NCBI RefSeq assembly: GCF_030247195.1 | Contig: NC_080671.1 | Location: 215,640,942-215,704,941, forward strand | Source of the DNA: Topomyia yanbarensis | Taxonomy: Eukaryota > Arthropoda > Insecta > Diptera > Culicidae | Reading direction: 5' to 3' | Length of the DNA: 64,000 nucleotides | In this document: positions 53,545-64,000 of the stretch, one piece after another | Numbering within the stretch: the stretch's first letter is position 1 | Layout: each line of letters opens with the position of its first letter | Notes under the pieces: model-generated | What the model was told of the DNA's origin: nothing | The model's input: the letters and a program-made list of their open reading frames with translations, nothing else | Databases searched by the model: none | Position numbers and translations under genes: made by a program

Positions 53545-54790
53545 TTCTGTTTCAGATACCTAATGTGACATCCCCAGGTTCCTTTAGAGTCGAACCAGAC
53601 CCCGAGATATTTGAAAGTTGAAACCTGAGCAATAGTTTGAAGCTGTAGTTTCGCTGGTTCACGCTTCCTTGAAAATACGACTAGCTCAGTTTTCTCCGTG
53701 GAGAACTCGATACCTAGCTGGAGGGCCCAAGCAGACAAATTGTCCAAGGTATCTTGCAATGGTCCTTGCAGATCGACGGCTTTGGGACTTGTAATAGAGA
53801 CCACACCGTCATCTGCAAGCTGCCTTAGCGTGCAGGAATTGACAAGACATTCGTCAATGTCATTCAGGTAAAAGTTATAGAGAAGGGGGCTTAGACATGA
53901 GCCCTGGGGAAGACCCGTGTAGCTAATTCGTGATGTCGATAAATCACCATGCGAAAAATGCATATGTTTTTCAGACAGCAAGTTTAGCAAAAAGTTGTTT
54001 AGAGTCGGTGAAAGACCATGCTGATGCAGCTTCTCAGAAAGAATTTTGATAGAAACTGAATCAAAAGCCCCCATTATATCTAGGAAAATTGATGCCATCT
54101 GCTCTTTGCTAGCATAAGCCATTTGAATTTCTGTTGAGAGCAACGCAAGACAATCGTTCGTCCCTTTACCTTTGCGGAAACCAAATTGTGTATCTGACAG
54201 TAAGCCATTTGCTTCAACCCAATTATCGAGGCGAAACAAGATCATTTTCTCGAACAACTTTCGGATACAGGACAGCATTGCAATCGGTCGATACGAGTTG
54301 TGGTCGGAGGCTGGTTTTCCTGGTTTTTGAATGGCGATGACCTTCACTTGCCTCCAGTCATGAGAGACAATATTACCCTCAAGAAACTTATTAAATAAAT
54401 TCAACAAGCGTCTCTTGGCAGAGTCTGGCAGATTCTTTAACAAGTTAAATTTGATTCTGTCTGGCCCTGGGGCTTTATTGTTACATGATAAGAGAGCAAG
54501 TGAGAACTCCACCATCGAAAACGGTGTTTCGTTCGCGTTATTGTGAGGGGACGCGTCGCGGTAGATCTTCTGTGCCGGGGCGGAATCCGGACAAACCTTC
54601 TTGGCAAAATCGAATATCCAACGGTTTGAATATTCCACGCTCTCATTAGTACTGTTTCGTTTTCGTCAGCGCCGGGCCGTACTCCAAAGAGTGCTCATCG
54701 ATGTTTCTCTCGTTAGTCCGTCGACGAACCGGCACCAGTAGCTACGTTTTGTGGCTTTCATCAAACTCTTCATGCGCGTTTCCGCCATCG
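53472..54790 (-). pseudogene. LINE ORF2: reverse transcriptase
   Basis: In frame with the endonuclease upstream, but separated from it by a TAG (about 54790) and a TGA (about 54671). RT motifs are NKAPGPDRIKFNLLKNLP, AIQKPGKPASDHNSYRPIAM, QFGFRKGKGTNDCLALL, IFLDIMGAFDSVS, TGLPQGSCLSPLLYNFYL and the catalytic LRQLADDGVVS. The residue before ADD is Leu where Tyr or Phe is more usual; both catalytic Asp are kept. VSTFKYLGVWFDSKGTWGCH gives the thumb. The frame breaks after TITGTG. Confidence 0.9.
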
Positions 54791-55802
54791 CGTACTATCG
54801 GTAGCTAGCTGGCAGCCCGTCGTCCCGGAAGGTCTTATACGCAGCGGCCTTCTCCGCGTACACGTCTGAGCACTCTTTGTCCCACCATGGATTGGGAGGA
54901 CGCCCGCGTGAGTTCGCGTCTGGTACGCGTTTAGTCTGAGCTTGAATCGCGGTATCGAGAATCAAGCCAGCCAGGAACCCGTACTCTTCCTCCGGAGGAA
55001 GCTCTTGAGTGCACTCGATTTTGTCGGATATCGCGGACGCGTAGCTCTTCCAATCAATATTTCGTGTGAGGTCATACGAAACATTGATTGTATTCGGTGG
55101 CCCTGAACCGTTAGCAATATTAATTACGATTGGCAGATGGTCGCTGCCGTGGGTATCAGAGACTACCTTCCAAATGCAATCTAACCGCAGCGATGTCGAG
55201 CAGAGGGACAGATCTAAGGCGTTCGGTCGCGCTGGAGGGGCAGGAATCCGTGTCATTTCACCCGTATTCAAAATAGTCATATTGAAGTTGTCGCAAAGCT
55301 CATGGAGTAGGGTAGATCGATTATCGTCATGAAGGCAACCCCATGCCGTGCCGTGGGAGTTGAAGTCACCTAAAACTAGCCTCGGTGCGGGGAGGAGTTC
55401 CGCAATATCGCAAAGCCGTCGGTGGCTAACTAAGGCTCTAGGGGGGATGTAGGTGGAAGCAATGCAAAGGTCTTTGCCTTTTATTCTGGTTTGGCAAGCG
55501 ACAACCTCAATGCCTGGTGTCGAGGGGAGGTCGATCCGATTGAAAGAATAGCACTTTTTGATCCCCAAAAGTATTCTTCCGTAAGAGTCTTCTCGATCCA
55601 AGCGAATAATATTAAAATCGTGGAAGTGTAGGGTTATTTCTGAAGTGAGCCATGTCTCGCATAGGGCAAATGAATCGCATTTCAAATTATTTAGAAAAAT
55701 TTTAAACGAATCGATTTTCGGGATAATGCTTCTGCAATTCCACTGTAGAACAGTGATTAAATCCTTGACCTCGTTCGATGAATTAGCCATCGAAGGATAC
55801 AA
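54791..55802 (-). CDS. LINE ORF2: APE-type endonuclease
   Basis: 335 open codons from ATG 55802, 80 nt after the ORF1 stop. ITVLQWNCRSIIPKIDSF, FALCETWLTS, IASTYIPPRALVSH, LVLGDFNSHGTAWGC, ALDLSLCSTSL and DTHGSDHLPIVI are all present, which accounts for every catalytic residue of the family. A PPNPWWDKECSDVY linker follows. It would make the priming nick. The open frame ends at TAG but the same frame continues as RT after it. Confidence 0.9.
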
Positions 55803-55881
55803 TCGCTGAAAGGAGGGGCCATTTCGCAGTGAACTGCATCAAAAATGTTTTTACTGCGGGGAGAAAGCTTATCAAGATACT

Positions 55882-57095
55882 TTAAAGGGGGTCAGAAATG
55901 TTTAACGCTGTAAGAATATGGTCCACAATGTCAGATAAATTTATTAAGCCAGCGTTGTTTTCTTTCTCTGGTTGAGATATGGAAACACTTGGGGTTATTG
56001 ATGTTCCTGGAAGTGCTGGGAACTCCTTTTCTGAGCTCAGGTTACTGAGACCGGGAGCGACTTGCTTCGGTTTTGCACCAGTACTTCCTTGAGTAGTTAT
56101 TTTAGGGGGACCATGAAGAGACACCTTCTGGCCTTTACGACGAAGCTTGGAAGAGGAAATGTTCTTCCTTTTTCTACTACTTCTAGGCACAGCAGAAGAT
56201 GTTCCCTCCTGGGGTTCATCACAGTCGCCTTCGTCAGTAGACAAGTTGGTAAAGATGTTCGTAGAGACAGGTGGCGTAGCTATCTTAAGCATTTCTGCAA
56301 AAGATCGCTTAGAGCGTCCCTGAAGGGAACGCTTAAGATTTTCCTCGCGCTGTTTGTACGCGGGACATGAAGGGAGATCGTGTGGGTTTCCCCCACAGTA
56401 GAGACACTTTTCGACATCTCTACCACAGGAATCATCCGCATGATTCCTACCGCATTTCCCACAGCGGGCTTTATTGCTACAATGGGAGGCTGTGTGTCCC
56501 AATTGTTTGCAATTAGTACAGCTCATGACCCGCGGCACAAAGAGGCGAACAGGTAGACGAACCTTGTCAAAGAGGAGGTAATTGGGCAGGGCAGACCCGG
56601 CGAAGGTCACCCGATAAGAGTCTGAGTTGACGTATGTTTTCTTCCCGTCAGCTGCGACTGATGCTGAATGCAAACGTTTGCATTCCAGAATCTTCACTGG
56701 CTTAAGCATGGGGTCTTTGAAACAGCCAGTCCCATATTTTAGCAGGTCTTCGCAATTCAGACTCGAATCGGAAACGACCCCACTGACTTCAACCCTGCTA
56801 GCTGGAATATACACCCTGTACTCCCTCGTAAAGGGCTCGTAGCCAGCAATATCGTTTGCCTGAGTTGAGCTGTTAACCACCACCCGAAGCTTATCAGGGC
56901 GAATTTTCGATATTTCTGTCACCGATCCGTCAGAACTCGAGAAATCTGCAACAGATTCAAACACTTTTTTTCTTTGGTCCGAAAGAAGATCACAAATGGC
57001 CCGGTGGCCGAGTTCGAATATATCTTGAGCCGGGGAGCCGATTTTATTTCGACGTCCATCTCACCTTGAGATGAACCGCCGTCAGGGGAAGTCAT
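55882..57095 (-). pseudogene. LINE ORF1 (Gag-like, three knuckles), one frameshift
   Basis: The likely start is the ATG at 57095, giving MTSPDGGSSQGEMDVEIKSA and then SATGPFVIFFRTKEKK. A frameshift falls in a run of seven A (T on the plus strand, 56965-56971). From 56964 onward 360 codons are open: DKLRVVVNSSTQANDIAGYE is the RNA-binding region, followed by VMSCTNCKQLGHTASHC, RCGKCGRNHADDSC and CLYCGGNPHDLPSC, then an R/S/K-rich tail. It would coat the element RNA. Confidence 0.85.
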
Positions 57096-57860
57096 TTTTG
57101 CACGGGCCTATTGCCCAGTGCACGTTATTAAGACAACCAAGAAGGAGAAACGAAAACTAATACTTAGTTTGTGTAGGTAACGGTATCCAGACGGCTTACT
57201 AGAAGAACACTGCTTCACTTCACTGACCGGCTAACGGTACTCAGAAACAGAAACACAAAAGAAGGGAAAAAATACTGAAACCTCAACTAGGCGTAGAGTG
57301 TGCAAATAACCTTGAACGCGGATTAACACTATTTGTCGCTATAGAGTGTACGGACCGATGACAAAAGACTTCTATCTCGACTGAGTGCTCGACAACGAAT
57401 GAATTCTGTTGTTGTTCGTTTGATGACTCCAAGTTAACAATTGGTGCGACCAATGATAGCTGTCTTGTAAGCATTGAAAGTTAGTCGATTGTCCAGTGGC
57501 ACCCCATGTCACCGACTTGATTAACACGTCTTATCGTAGAGTTGCCGATGCAATAATATACGAATAGTGGTTCTGAGCATCGACAATTTTTTTTGTCAAT
57601 TTCTACACCAGATTACTTGCTTTCCGTATGCATATAAACTCTAATATTAAACAATATGAATTGTTTAAAATTAGAGATTATTGGAGACGAACCCGTAAAA
57701 GAATTGCATACCTGTTATTTATTGAAACTTGTTGATGCTTCTTGAGCGACCTGAAGATGACTAAAAGAACCTAAGGATATTTTCAACTCTTTGCGTGGAA
57801 CCATATTTTTCCATCGTAGTCAAATTTAAATATGAGATAAAAATGAATTAATGCTTATTT
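57096..57860. other. Probable LINE 5' UTR and flank
   Basis: 57096 to about 57490 is GC-richer than the flank and most likely the 5' UTR of the minus-strand LINE; the exact 5' end cannot be placed. The rest is AT-rich and unremarkable. Confidence 0.4.
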
Positions 57861-57864
57861 TTAA

Positions 57865-59418
57865 CCCGCCGGAACTCGCGCCAAATTTTGTAGCACGACC
57901 ACTCGCGCGTTGTACTTTGTACAACACAGATAGTCTTTAGAATACTTCGTGATCCGTATCATTTGGAGAACCACTTTCTTCTTCAAACTTGGGCAGTAGA
58001 TAATGGCCTTTCGGATGAACGTATTAACATGATTTTTCAGCAGATATGTGTCTTCGGCAATGTTGTTCTGATGATCAAAGCCTACAAGGTGGTATGCGAA
58101 ATAGTTCGATGTTCTGCTACTACGTAGCGCTAGTGGCCATACAATTTTTGGCCTACTATATCTGGAATTCTTGATTTGTTAGCAGGACGGTATCTTCGAT
58201 ATAGTTGCACAATACCTACGAAGCGAAACACTGAATAGTTTGAGATTCTGCACCTAGGTAGCGCTTGTGAGCATGCATATCCATGATATCTGAATCTCAA
58301 GATTGCGACTATTTAGAAGTATGATAGTATAATCTATGTCATAAGTGAACTATACTATTTTCGAATCAAATCAGTACATTGAAGAAATTGAAGAACAATT
58401 GTGCTTGTTTAGCATTTTTCTGTACTAGGGAAGGTTGTGTTATTATTTCTGTGCATGTTATAAGCAGCCTCCTTTACAGATTACCATCGTGAGTGGTTGA
58501 TTGGTGTTACAGAAATGGTGCACATGAGTTTTACGACTTCCAAATTTTAATTTCTTTGCGTACATATTCCAAAATTATAAATGAATAAATTACTTTAGTT
58601 TAGTTAAAGGAACGTCATCTGACAATTTAGTGAACTTATTTTCGGAATATCAACGATTTATTCTTTCCCTTGGTGACATTCACCATTTTTGGTTTGAGTT
58701 CGAAAAAAAATAGAACAATGACTTAACAAAGAGACAGGAAACTGAGATACAGAGGTTCGAAAAAATTACATGCTCAAGTTCACTAGCACCTCCTAGTGGA
58801 AGAATCCCATATTATTCGATGTACCACCTCGAAGGTTTCAATCTCGTCAGCAACTTTGCCGAATGCACTTACTCGCTAAAAATCAGGAAATTGAGATACA
58901 TTAGGTTGAACAACTGACAAGCTCACCAGCGCCGACTAACAGTAGTTTTCTGAAGCAGCCGTTATACCACCTCATAGGTTTTGATCTGCTTAGCAACTTC
59001 GTCGAAGATACTGACTTTCTAAAAAAATCTTGATCTTGAGATATAGTAAGCTGAGAAAATTACATGCTCACTGGCGTCACCTAGCGGCAGAATTTTATAT
59101 CAAACTATTTTATCTTCCACTGACTAGCTCTTGATCTTCTGAACAAGTTTGCCGAAGGAAGTAACCCTCCACATGATCGAGATCACGAGATATATTGAAC
59201 AGAATATTGTTTGGTTGAACTTCCCATATCGAGCGTTCTGTTGGTCAGGTTTCATCAAACAATTTCAGATTGTATTGTTCCACTTGAGGTATATCAGTGC
59301 ACAAAAATGAGTGTATCTTGTCTAAAACATGATTTCTGAGGAATACATAGTGGCAACTAAATGATAACGAAAAATTCCAAAGTGTTGTACAAAGTACAAC
59401 AGCGCGAGCGCTCGAGGG
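57865..59418. mobile_element. TTAA-flanked inverted-repeat element (piggyBac-like MITE)
   Basis: TTAA borders both ends (57861-57864 and 59419-59422). The termini start CCCGCCGGAACTCGCGCC on the left and CCCTCGAGCGCTCGCGC on the right (read inward), and both then carry GTTGTACTTTGTACAAC. The interior arms hold degenerate repeats of about 150 bp with a CCTAGCGGCAG-like motif, in opposite orientations left (about 57980-58330) and right (about 58730-59220). TTAA targets and CCC-starting termini resemble piggyBac. No transposase is present. Confidence 0.75.
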
Positions 59419-59422
59419 TTAA

Positions 59423-59756
59423 TTGTGAAGTAATAAAAACAATTGTGAAGTAAAAAAATAACCTCATATGACTCAATGACAGATCGAACATTCTAAAATG
59501 TTTTTGGATGACATCAAAATTATAGTATTTTGAGAGAATATTTTTCAGTGAAAAGGACAAGCGTTAGTTTATAAAAATATATTGAGAATAGGCGGAGTTA
59601 TGGCATTTTTTCCGAAACCTTTATTATTTAAGAGGCTTGCGGTGATCACGGTAGAAGTCCACCAGATCAACAAAGATCCCAAAACTCAAAAAAACCCATT
59701 ATCATGTTATTATATGAGTATTCCTCGTATCTTAATGATTAGCTGAACATGTAAAA
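59423..59756. other. AT-rich spacer
   Basis: Nothing recognised. Confidence 0.35.
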
Positions 59757-60108
59757 AACCTGTTTTATTCCACCTAGTGGTGCAATTGTGCCTTTCTTAT
59801 TTGTCCAAACTACGATTCCATGGCTTGTTATGTTCAATACAACGGTGGAAATGAATATTACATATTAAGTACGATTTGCACATACATACAATGGATCGAC
59901 AGCCACGATCTTGAGATGCTATGTGTCGACACTGATACATCGCTTAGAACCAGCGGCGGATCAAGGAGAGGATCCGGGGGGTCCGGACCCTGCCGAAAAT
60001 TTTCAACTTGTTAAGAAATTTTAAACTTTTAAGGAAATCCCGGGCCGGGATTAGGTTGACCATTTTTAGAGTGATTGCATAACCTTTCTATGTGAGAAAG
60101 GCAAAAAT
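59757..60108 (+). repeat. Interspersed mosquito repeat, internally deleted copy
   Basis: Begins CCTGTTTTATTCCACCTAG as at 2053 and ends GTGATTGCATAACC and GAGAAAGGCAAAAA as at 3648, but lacks the 335-bp cores and the (ACAY)n run. It ties the element at 2050-2593 to the duplicated unit that follows it, showing they form one element. Confidence 0.75.
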
Positions 60109-60879
60109 CCTGTTTTAAATTCTAAATATTGTATTAAAAAATTCTTATCTATGAAACAAACATTTGTGCATAGAAAGGTAAAAAAAACGAAAAAAACTAA
60201 TTAACAATTTAACAAAAATTAAGAAGAGTTGACTGTTGTTGAGTAGTCCGGTTTTCTGAAGATAGTTACTATTAGTTACCCTCATGAGACATTTCGAACA
60301 GAAAGTTCTTTTGTCGAAATTTCCAATAATTTTTTTTTCTAATAACCTCAATTAAAAAAATCGTCACTTTTTATAAAACAACAATAGCGTTCATAGAGTT
60401 TTGCTTTTTGTCATTGAAAACTATTCTAGTAGTTTTGGAAATTGCCATCCCATGATTTTTTATTTTGACCAAGAATGGTCAATTTGGTAGATAGGACGTC
60501 CGAATAAAATCGTCGATCCAGTCTAACATCAAACGAAACGTTTACTGTTCGCGAAAGGAAGGACCTGCCCGTGAATTCTCAAACAAACATCTTATGGCAA
60601 GGCTAACAGACCGACTTCTGAATCGATTCCATTTTAAACGCAACAGTCGATAGAGATCAGTTGTTGCATTCTAAAATAATTTCTATAAGGAAACAATCTG
60701 AATTCACATAAGACTCCTGGTGATTTATATGTGGTTCAATATTCAATATGCATGAGATTTACGCGAAAGGCTTTTGAAATTTAATGATTTAATATGGGAT
60801 CGCAGTGTTCATACCATATTTCCGCACCCATATGTGCGATTCGTATGAACTTCACCAGATCAAAGTCATCCACAGCGAC
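60109..60879. other. AT-rich spacer
   Basis: Nothing recognised. Confidence 0.35.
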
Positions 60880-61600
60880 CATCAAGCGATCTGGTACAGC
60901 ATTGGTAACTGGACACGGTTTGAATAACGAGTGAAAGTGGAAAACAGCGATCTTTCACAAGAACGTGTCCGTCGAAGAATTTAAATTTGAAGGCATCCTC
61001 TTCAATCTAAATGCGAACGAGTTAATGGCAGTACTAACAAGGGCGTGTAATGCGACCATACCGAGAAATGGGAAACCGAGAAACGGTCGTCGGCTGTAAT
61101 ACGACGATTACCGATTTACGTATAAGTTATTCCGAGCTTGGAGAAGAAGTTAGAGTGCTCGTAGTGACACTGAAAGAGGGAAACGAGCTTCATGAGGCGC
61201 TCTTAACAAAGCAGTCGAGCTGAACAAGAAAGCTTGAAGTGATGAGCTTTGCCACAAAGCCAACGCGAATTCTCGAGGAGATGCCTACAAAGTTGGCATG
61301 GCAAAGATAAAAAGCCCAGCTGCACCACCTGAAAGGTGTCCGGAGAAGCTAGATGTCGCCATCGAAAAGTTTTCCCCGCAACTTGAACCAATCTTCGCCG
61401 TACAGTGAGGAGGATGATCACGAAGAAGAAGCTCGAATTACCGACAAGTAGCTGATCAAGATGGCGAAAGCCATGAGTAGAAGGACCAAGTACCAGCCTC
61501 TCATATATTGCTGATTAAAGCGATATATTGTAGCCGTCGCTGACCGATCTTTTGAAGCGCGTAGTTTTAGCGCCACTCCTTTCGGAGACTACCGCCAAGT
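60880..61600 (+). pseudogene. Old R1-clade ORF2 remnant (endonuclease-RT linker)
   Basis: Scattered reading gives NELMAVLTRACNATIPRN, close to the DALVAVLSRACDATMPRK linker of the R1-clade element at 7.8 kb, and before it a CATCCACAGCGACCATCAAG string corresponding to the THSDHQA end of the endonuclease. Frames break every 50-150 bp. NSRGDAYKV-like and CPEKLDVAIEK-like strings continue the linker to about 61400. It is much older than the other R1-type copies and represents a different family. Confidence 0.65.
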
Positions 61601-62106
61601 TTGAGATGCCCGGATGAGACTGCAAGAATGCCAGTCAAGAAAAGAATCCTTTCTTTGAAAGAATCCAGATCGGTTCAGCTAGGCACACAAGCTAAACCCC
61701 AGAACAGGTCCAAATACCCTAGACGGCTAAAGTCCCCAAGAACCGAAGCTCACCTTCTAAATCCCACAGTCGAAACTCCCCATAGCCAAAAAGCTTATCA
61801 TCACTGGCAAGGTTAATGTTTGCCACCAGATCGCGTTATCAACGTGGAAGAGAATCTACCTAATTCAAATCTGCCACGCGGCAGAGGAAAAGCGAACGAA
61901 ACATAATCGGGGTGACGTGGGAAACATTTCAGCAAACTAAAAATTCTGTTTCAATTACACTAACACGAAACATTTATTCAAAAACAAACATAATTCAATT
62001 TTCGGGACGATGTATTATCAATTCTAGTTTGGTTTTTATGTGGTTACGGTAAGCATGCTTTATTCTAATTGTACATTGTCTATCTACAGGCCTAACTCTC
62101 TATTGT
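61601..62106. other. Spacer
   Basis: No supported gene. TGAATAAATG on the minus strand (about 61970-61980) could be a polyadenylation signal for something transcribed leftward through the GC-richer region to the right. Confidence 0.3.
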
Positions 62107-62397
62107 GTGCGTTTTTCTTCTCTCTATCTGTTCTGTGTGCTTTTTCTAATTTCGACCCAACAGGCTAAGGGGTCCGGAGCGGCAAGCGAGATGCGGCTAT
62201 TGCTTGTACACCCGGGTGTTTTTTATAACATGTGCGTCTCGAGGGTGCTATCGAGAACGCCGTCACATGTGCACATGGATCTTCGTGATCACGTCATGAG
62301 CGTGGCCCGTCTGAAAGCGGGGGCTCGTAAAACTGACCGGAGGGCGGTCTTAAATTTCACTTCGGGTCGTCTTCTCTGGACGCCACTTCACTACTAG
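62107..62397 (+). other. Open frame of 96 codons with hydrophobic start, unrecognised
   Basis: MRFSSLYLFCVLFLISTQQA resembles a signal peptide, with a possible cleavage near AKG. The rest is basic and has two Cys. No family is recognised. The DNA is GC-richer than its surroundings, which could mean an exon or a transcribed UTR, or simply an unlabelled repeat. I cannot call it a gene. Confidence 0.25.
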
Positions 62398-62436
62398 TGA
62401 TAATTCGAACGGACTCACCGAATCAGCTACTGTTGA

Positions 62437-62811
62437 ATGAAGACGATGATGATGATCCTGCTGCTGTTGTGCGCGGGGGCAACGAGACGATCAGATGAAC
62501 TGCTATCGTCTCGGCCGAATCTGACCAGCTGTTACTGGTTGACGATTGCTTCGATTACCGGCCGAAAAGGGATGATTCGAACCGGCACGTGGACTTCAGA
62601 TGGTCACCGGAAGATTTGGGAAGTTCCGACGGAGCGATGTGTTGGCGTATCGGCTCCCTTCCGACAAAACGTTCGTCGGGTAAATTCGTCCTTCCGACGG
62701 TTGCAGAGTGATGCGAAATGTGACCGGCGGGCGATGAACGATTTGCGTGCCGTTTGCACCGATCAATCCTGTTTGGAGTCAAAGAAACCTGATGGTCGAA
62801 AGGATTGTTAG
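62437..62811 (+). other. Open frame of 124 codons, unrecognised
   Basis: It begins MKTMMMILLLLCAGATRRSD, again signal-peptide-like, and contains seven to eight Cys scattered to the C-terminus (..CYW, RCVGV, KCDRR, VCTDQSCLE, KDC). The overlapping frame one base over also reads sensibly for a while (QLLLNEDDDDDPAAVVRGGN, then after a stop DFRWSPEDLGSSDGAMCWRI), so it is unclear which, if either, is coding. If real, it would be a small secreted Cys-containing protein. Confidence 0.25.
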
Positions 62812-64000
62812 CCACGTGCGTGGTCAGAATTTTAAGCACATTTTACCTTCTACTATCGATTCGCACACAGAATCGGTTCGCACTATTTCGCTTTCTACGC
62901 ACACGCACAATTTCTAGCTAGTAAGAGAAACAAAGATTTACAATTCACTGAAATACCAGCCACGTCACGGGCTTTACCTAACTAGGGTATACACGCGGGA
63001 AACAAATCGCGGCACTTCCACTCTGCAGAACGGTTTGGGACAAAGTGATTAAAGCCTGATTTCCTCAGATTAAGAAAGGGAGTCTCAAAGTACCCGGAAG
63101 TACGTCATTTTCTGAGAATTCTTCGGGATTACTCGGGATCTCAGATCATTCAACCATCTAGTTCGTTCTGGCGTAAGCAAGCGGTCTAGCTTTCCCTTTC
63201 CCTCAACTTTTGGTGCAAGGATTCTTCTTGGAATTAGTATTCCCGCAATCTCACTCGGGCTTGAAAGAAACGAGTGTGATCTTCGGATACAGAAACGGTT
63301 GGACTTATCGAAGATAGGACACATTGCCTAAATTTTGGCGGATGGAATAATTAGCTTTGATTGAAGTAATTTAAATGTGAATTCTATGTCTGATACTTGA
63401 TGATCTATTTGTCGGATTGTGTGGGTGTAAATTATAGGCTTGGTGATGAATTGAATGTATAAGTTATTATATATTCAATTCAATATATTTACAATCTTAA
63501 CTTACTAGGAATGTACAACTGTTACATCACTCCATGCTCAAGTTACGAAAATTTAGTTGGATTGATTCAACTAAATTTTCGTAAGCGAAAAAATATTACA
63601 AAAATAAACTATGGACAAATATTTCTAGAAACTTAAGGATAATAAATATAACTTAATTTAGTGTATTGAACTATTTGGAGTCATATGTGTTCATCGTCAA
63701 CGTCGAGAGTTAACTCCACCTCTATTTTCAGATCACGTTCCATTACAGAGCATGTCTGTTACTGACCTTCAACGTCGTGAGACTCTGGTCTTCAACAAAT
63801 GTTCCAATACTTCTATTAAATTATTCGAAAACCCTTAACAAAAATATAACGGATATTTGTTTTTTAAAATTACAGATGAATTTCGGAAGTTTGAACAGTT
63901 CAACCACCTTGTCGATTGACAGATTTGCGTGACTCTTTCCTAACTACTAAACTTTCCCAACATTCCCGAATAAAATATACTTTCTCTCGAATTCCTTTCG
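62812..64000. other. AT-rich sequence to the window edge
   Basis: No gene is supported. A minus-strand frame of 79 codons (63085-63324) has no recognised domain. CTAAATTTTCGTAA and TTACGAAAATTTAG at about 63545-63585 form a 14-bp inverted repeat. Confidence 0.35.

Larger units (their letters stand above)
52240..57095 (-). mobile_element. I-superfamily LINE with RNase H, minus strand
   Basis: Two ORFs in the standard order: ORF1 with three cysteine knuckles, then ORF2 with endonuclease, RT and RNase H. Damage is light: one frameshift in ORF1, two stops and one frameshift in ORF2. The 3' end is lost near 52324, before the C-terminal region that is preserved in the fragment at 1-205. No poly(A) is visible. 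Confidence 0.9.

Noticed and set aside
53810..53835. Loss of the RT active site (Leu-Ala-Asp-Asp)
   Set aside because: Only the residue before the two catalytic Asp differs, which is tolerated in LINE RTs; not taken as inactivation.

Overview
This window reads as repeat-dense, AT-rich nuclear DNA of a mosquito (Culicidae). The evidence is the set of retrotransposon lineages (R1-clade, I-superfamily and Ty3/gypsy), degenerate fragments of replication-dependent histone genes with their 3' stem-loops, and an abundant interspersed repeat carrying (ACAY)n microsatellites that ends in GAGAAAGGCAAAAA. I recall that repeat as common in aedine and culicine genomes. I see no convincing intact host protein-coding gene, no tRNA, rRNA or CRISPR, and nothing bacterial.

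Layout. 1-0.2 kb: end of a minus-strand LINE. 0.7-3.65 kb: a fold-back element and an interspersed repeat whose end is tandemly duplicated (about 505 bp period). 4.0-6.4 kb: pseudogene fragments of H2B, H2A, H3 and H4, four with histone-type stem-loops. 6.6-7.7 kb: a degenerate tandem repeat (about 335 bp period) ending in (ACAY)n, into which a Waldo-like R1-clade LINE has inserted (7.7-11.74 kb). 11.74-19.78 kb: a GC-richer I-superfamily LINE with ORF1, a repetitive Pro/Ala-rich segment, endonuclease, RT and RNase H, broken by several frameshifts. 19.8-21.87 kb: the 5' half of a different R1-clade LINE. 22.3-26.87 kb: a second, inverted and more decayed copy of the 7.7 kb element. 29.2-35.3 kb: a decayed Ty3/gypsy element with two protease-like domains, a 270-bp duplication inside RT and a MITE in RNase H. 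35.7-39.1 kb: more copies of the 335-bp/(ACAY)n repeat. 39.9-41.75 kb: three H3 fragments. 43.2-43.5 kb: a small LINE endonuclease fragment. 45.2-51.2 kb: two copies of an unidentified repeat, one split by an hAT-like element that itself contains a long-armed MITE; both insertions have 8-bp target duplications. 51.8-57.1 kb: a minus-strand I-superfamily LINE with two ORFs. 57.86-59.42 kb: a TTAA-flanked inverted-repeat element. 59.8-61.6 kb: another interspersed repeat and an old R1-like remnant. 62.1-62.8 kb: a GC-richer patch with two open frames of unknown status.

The genes do not form a pathway. The window is a layered record of transposition. The order of insertion can be read in several places: LINE into microsatellite, MITE into gypsy RNase H, MITE into hAT into an unknown repeat. 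The most unusual points are an RT frameshift shared by two R1-clade copies of which one is otherwise fully open, the double protease in the gypsy element, the repeat modules between ORF1 and the endonuclease of the I-like LINE (each ending in a perfect splice-donor heptamer), and the two histone-gene graveyards.
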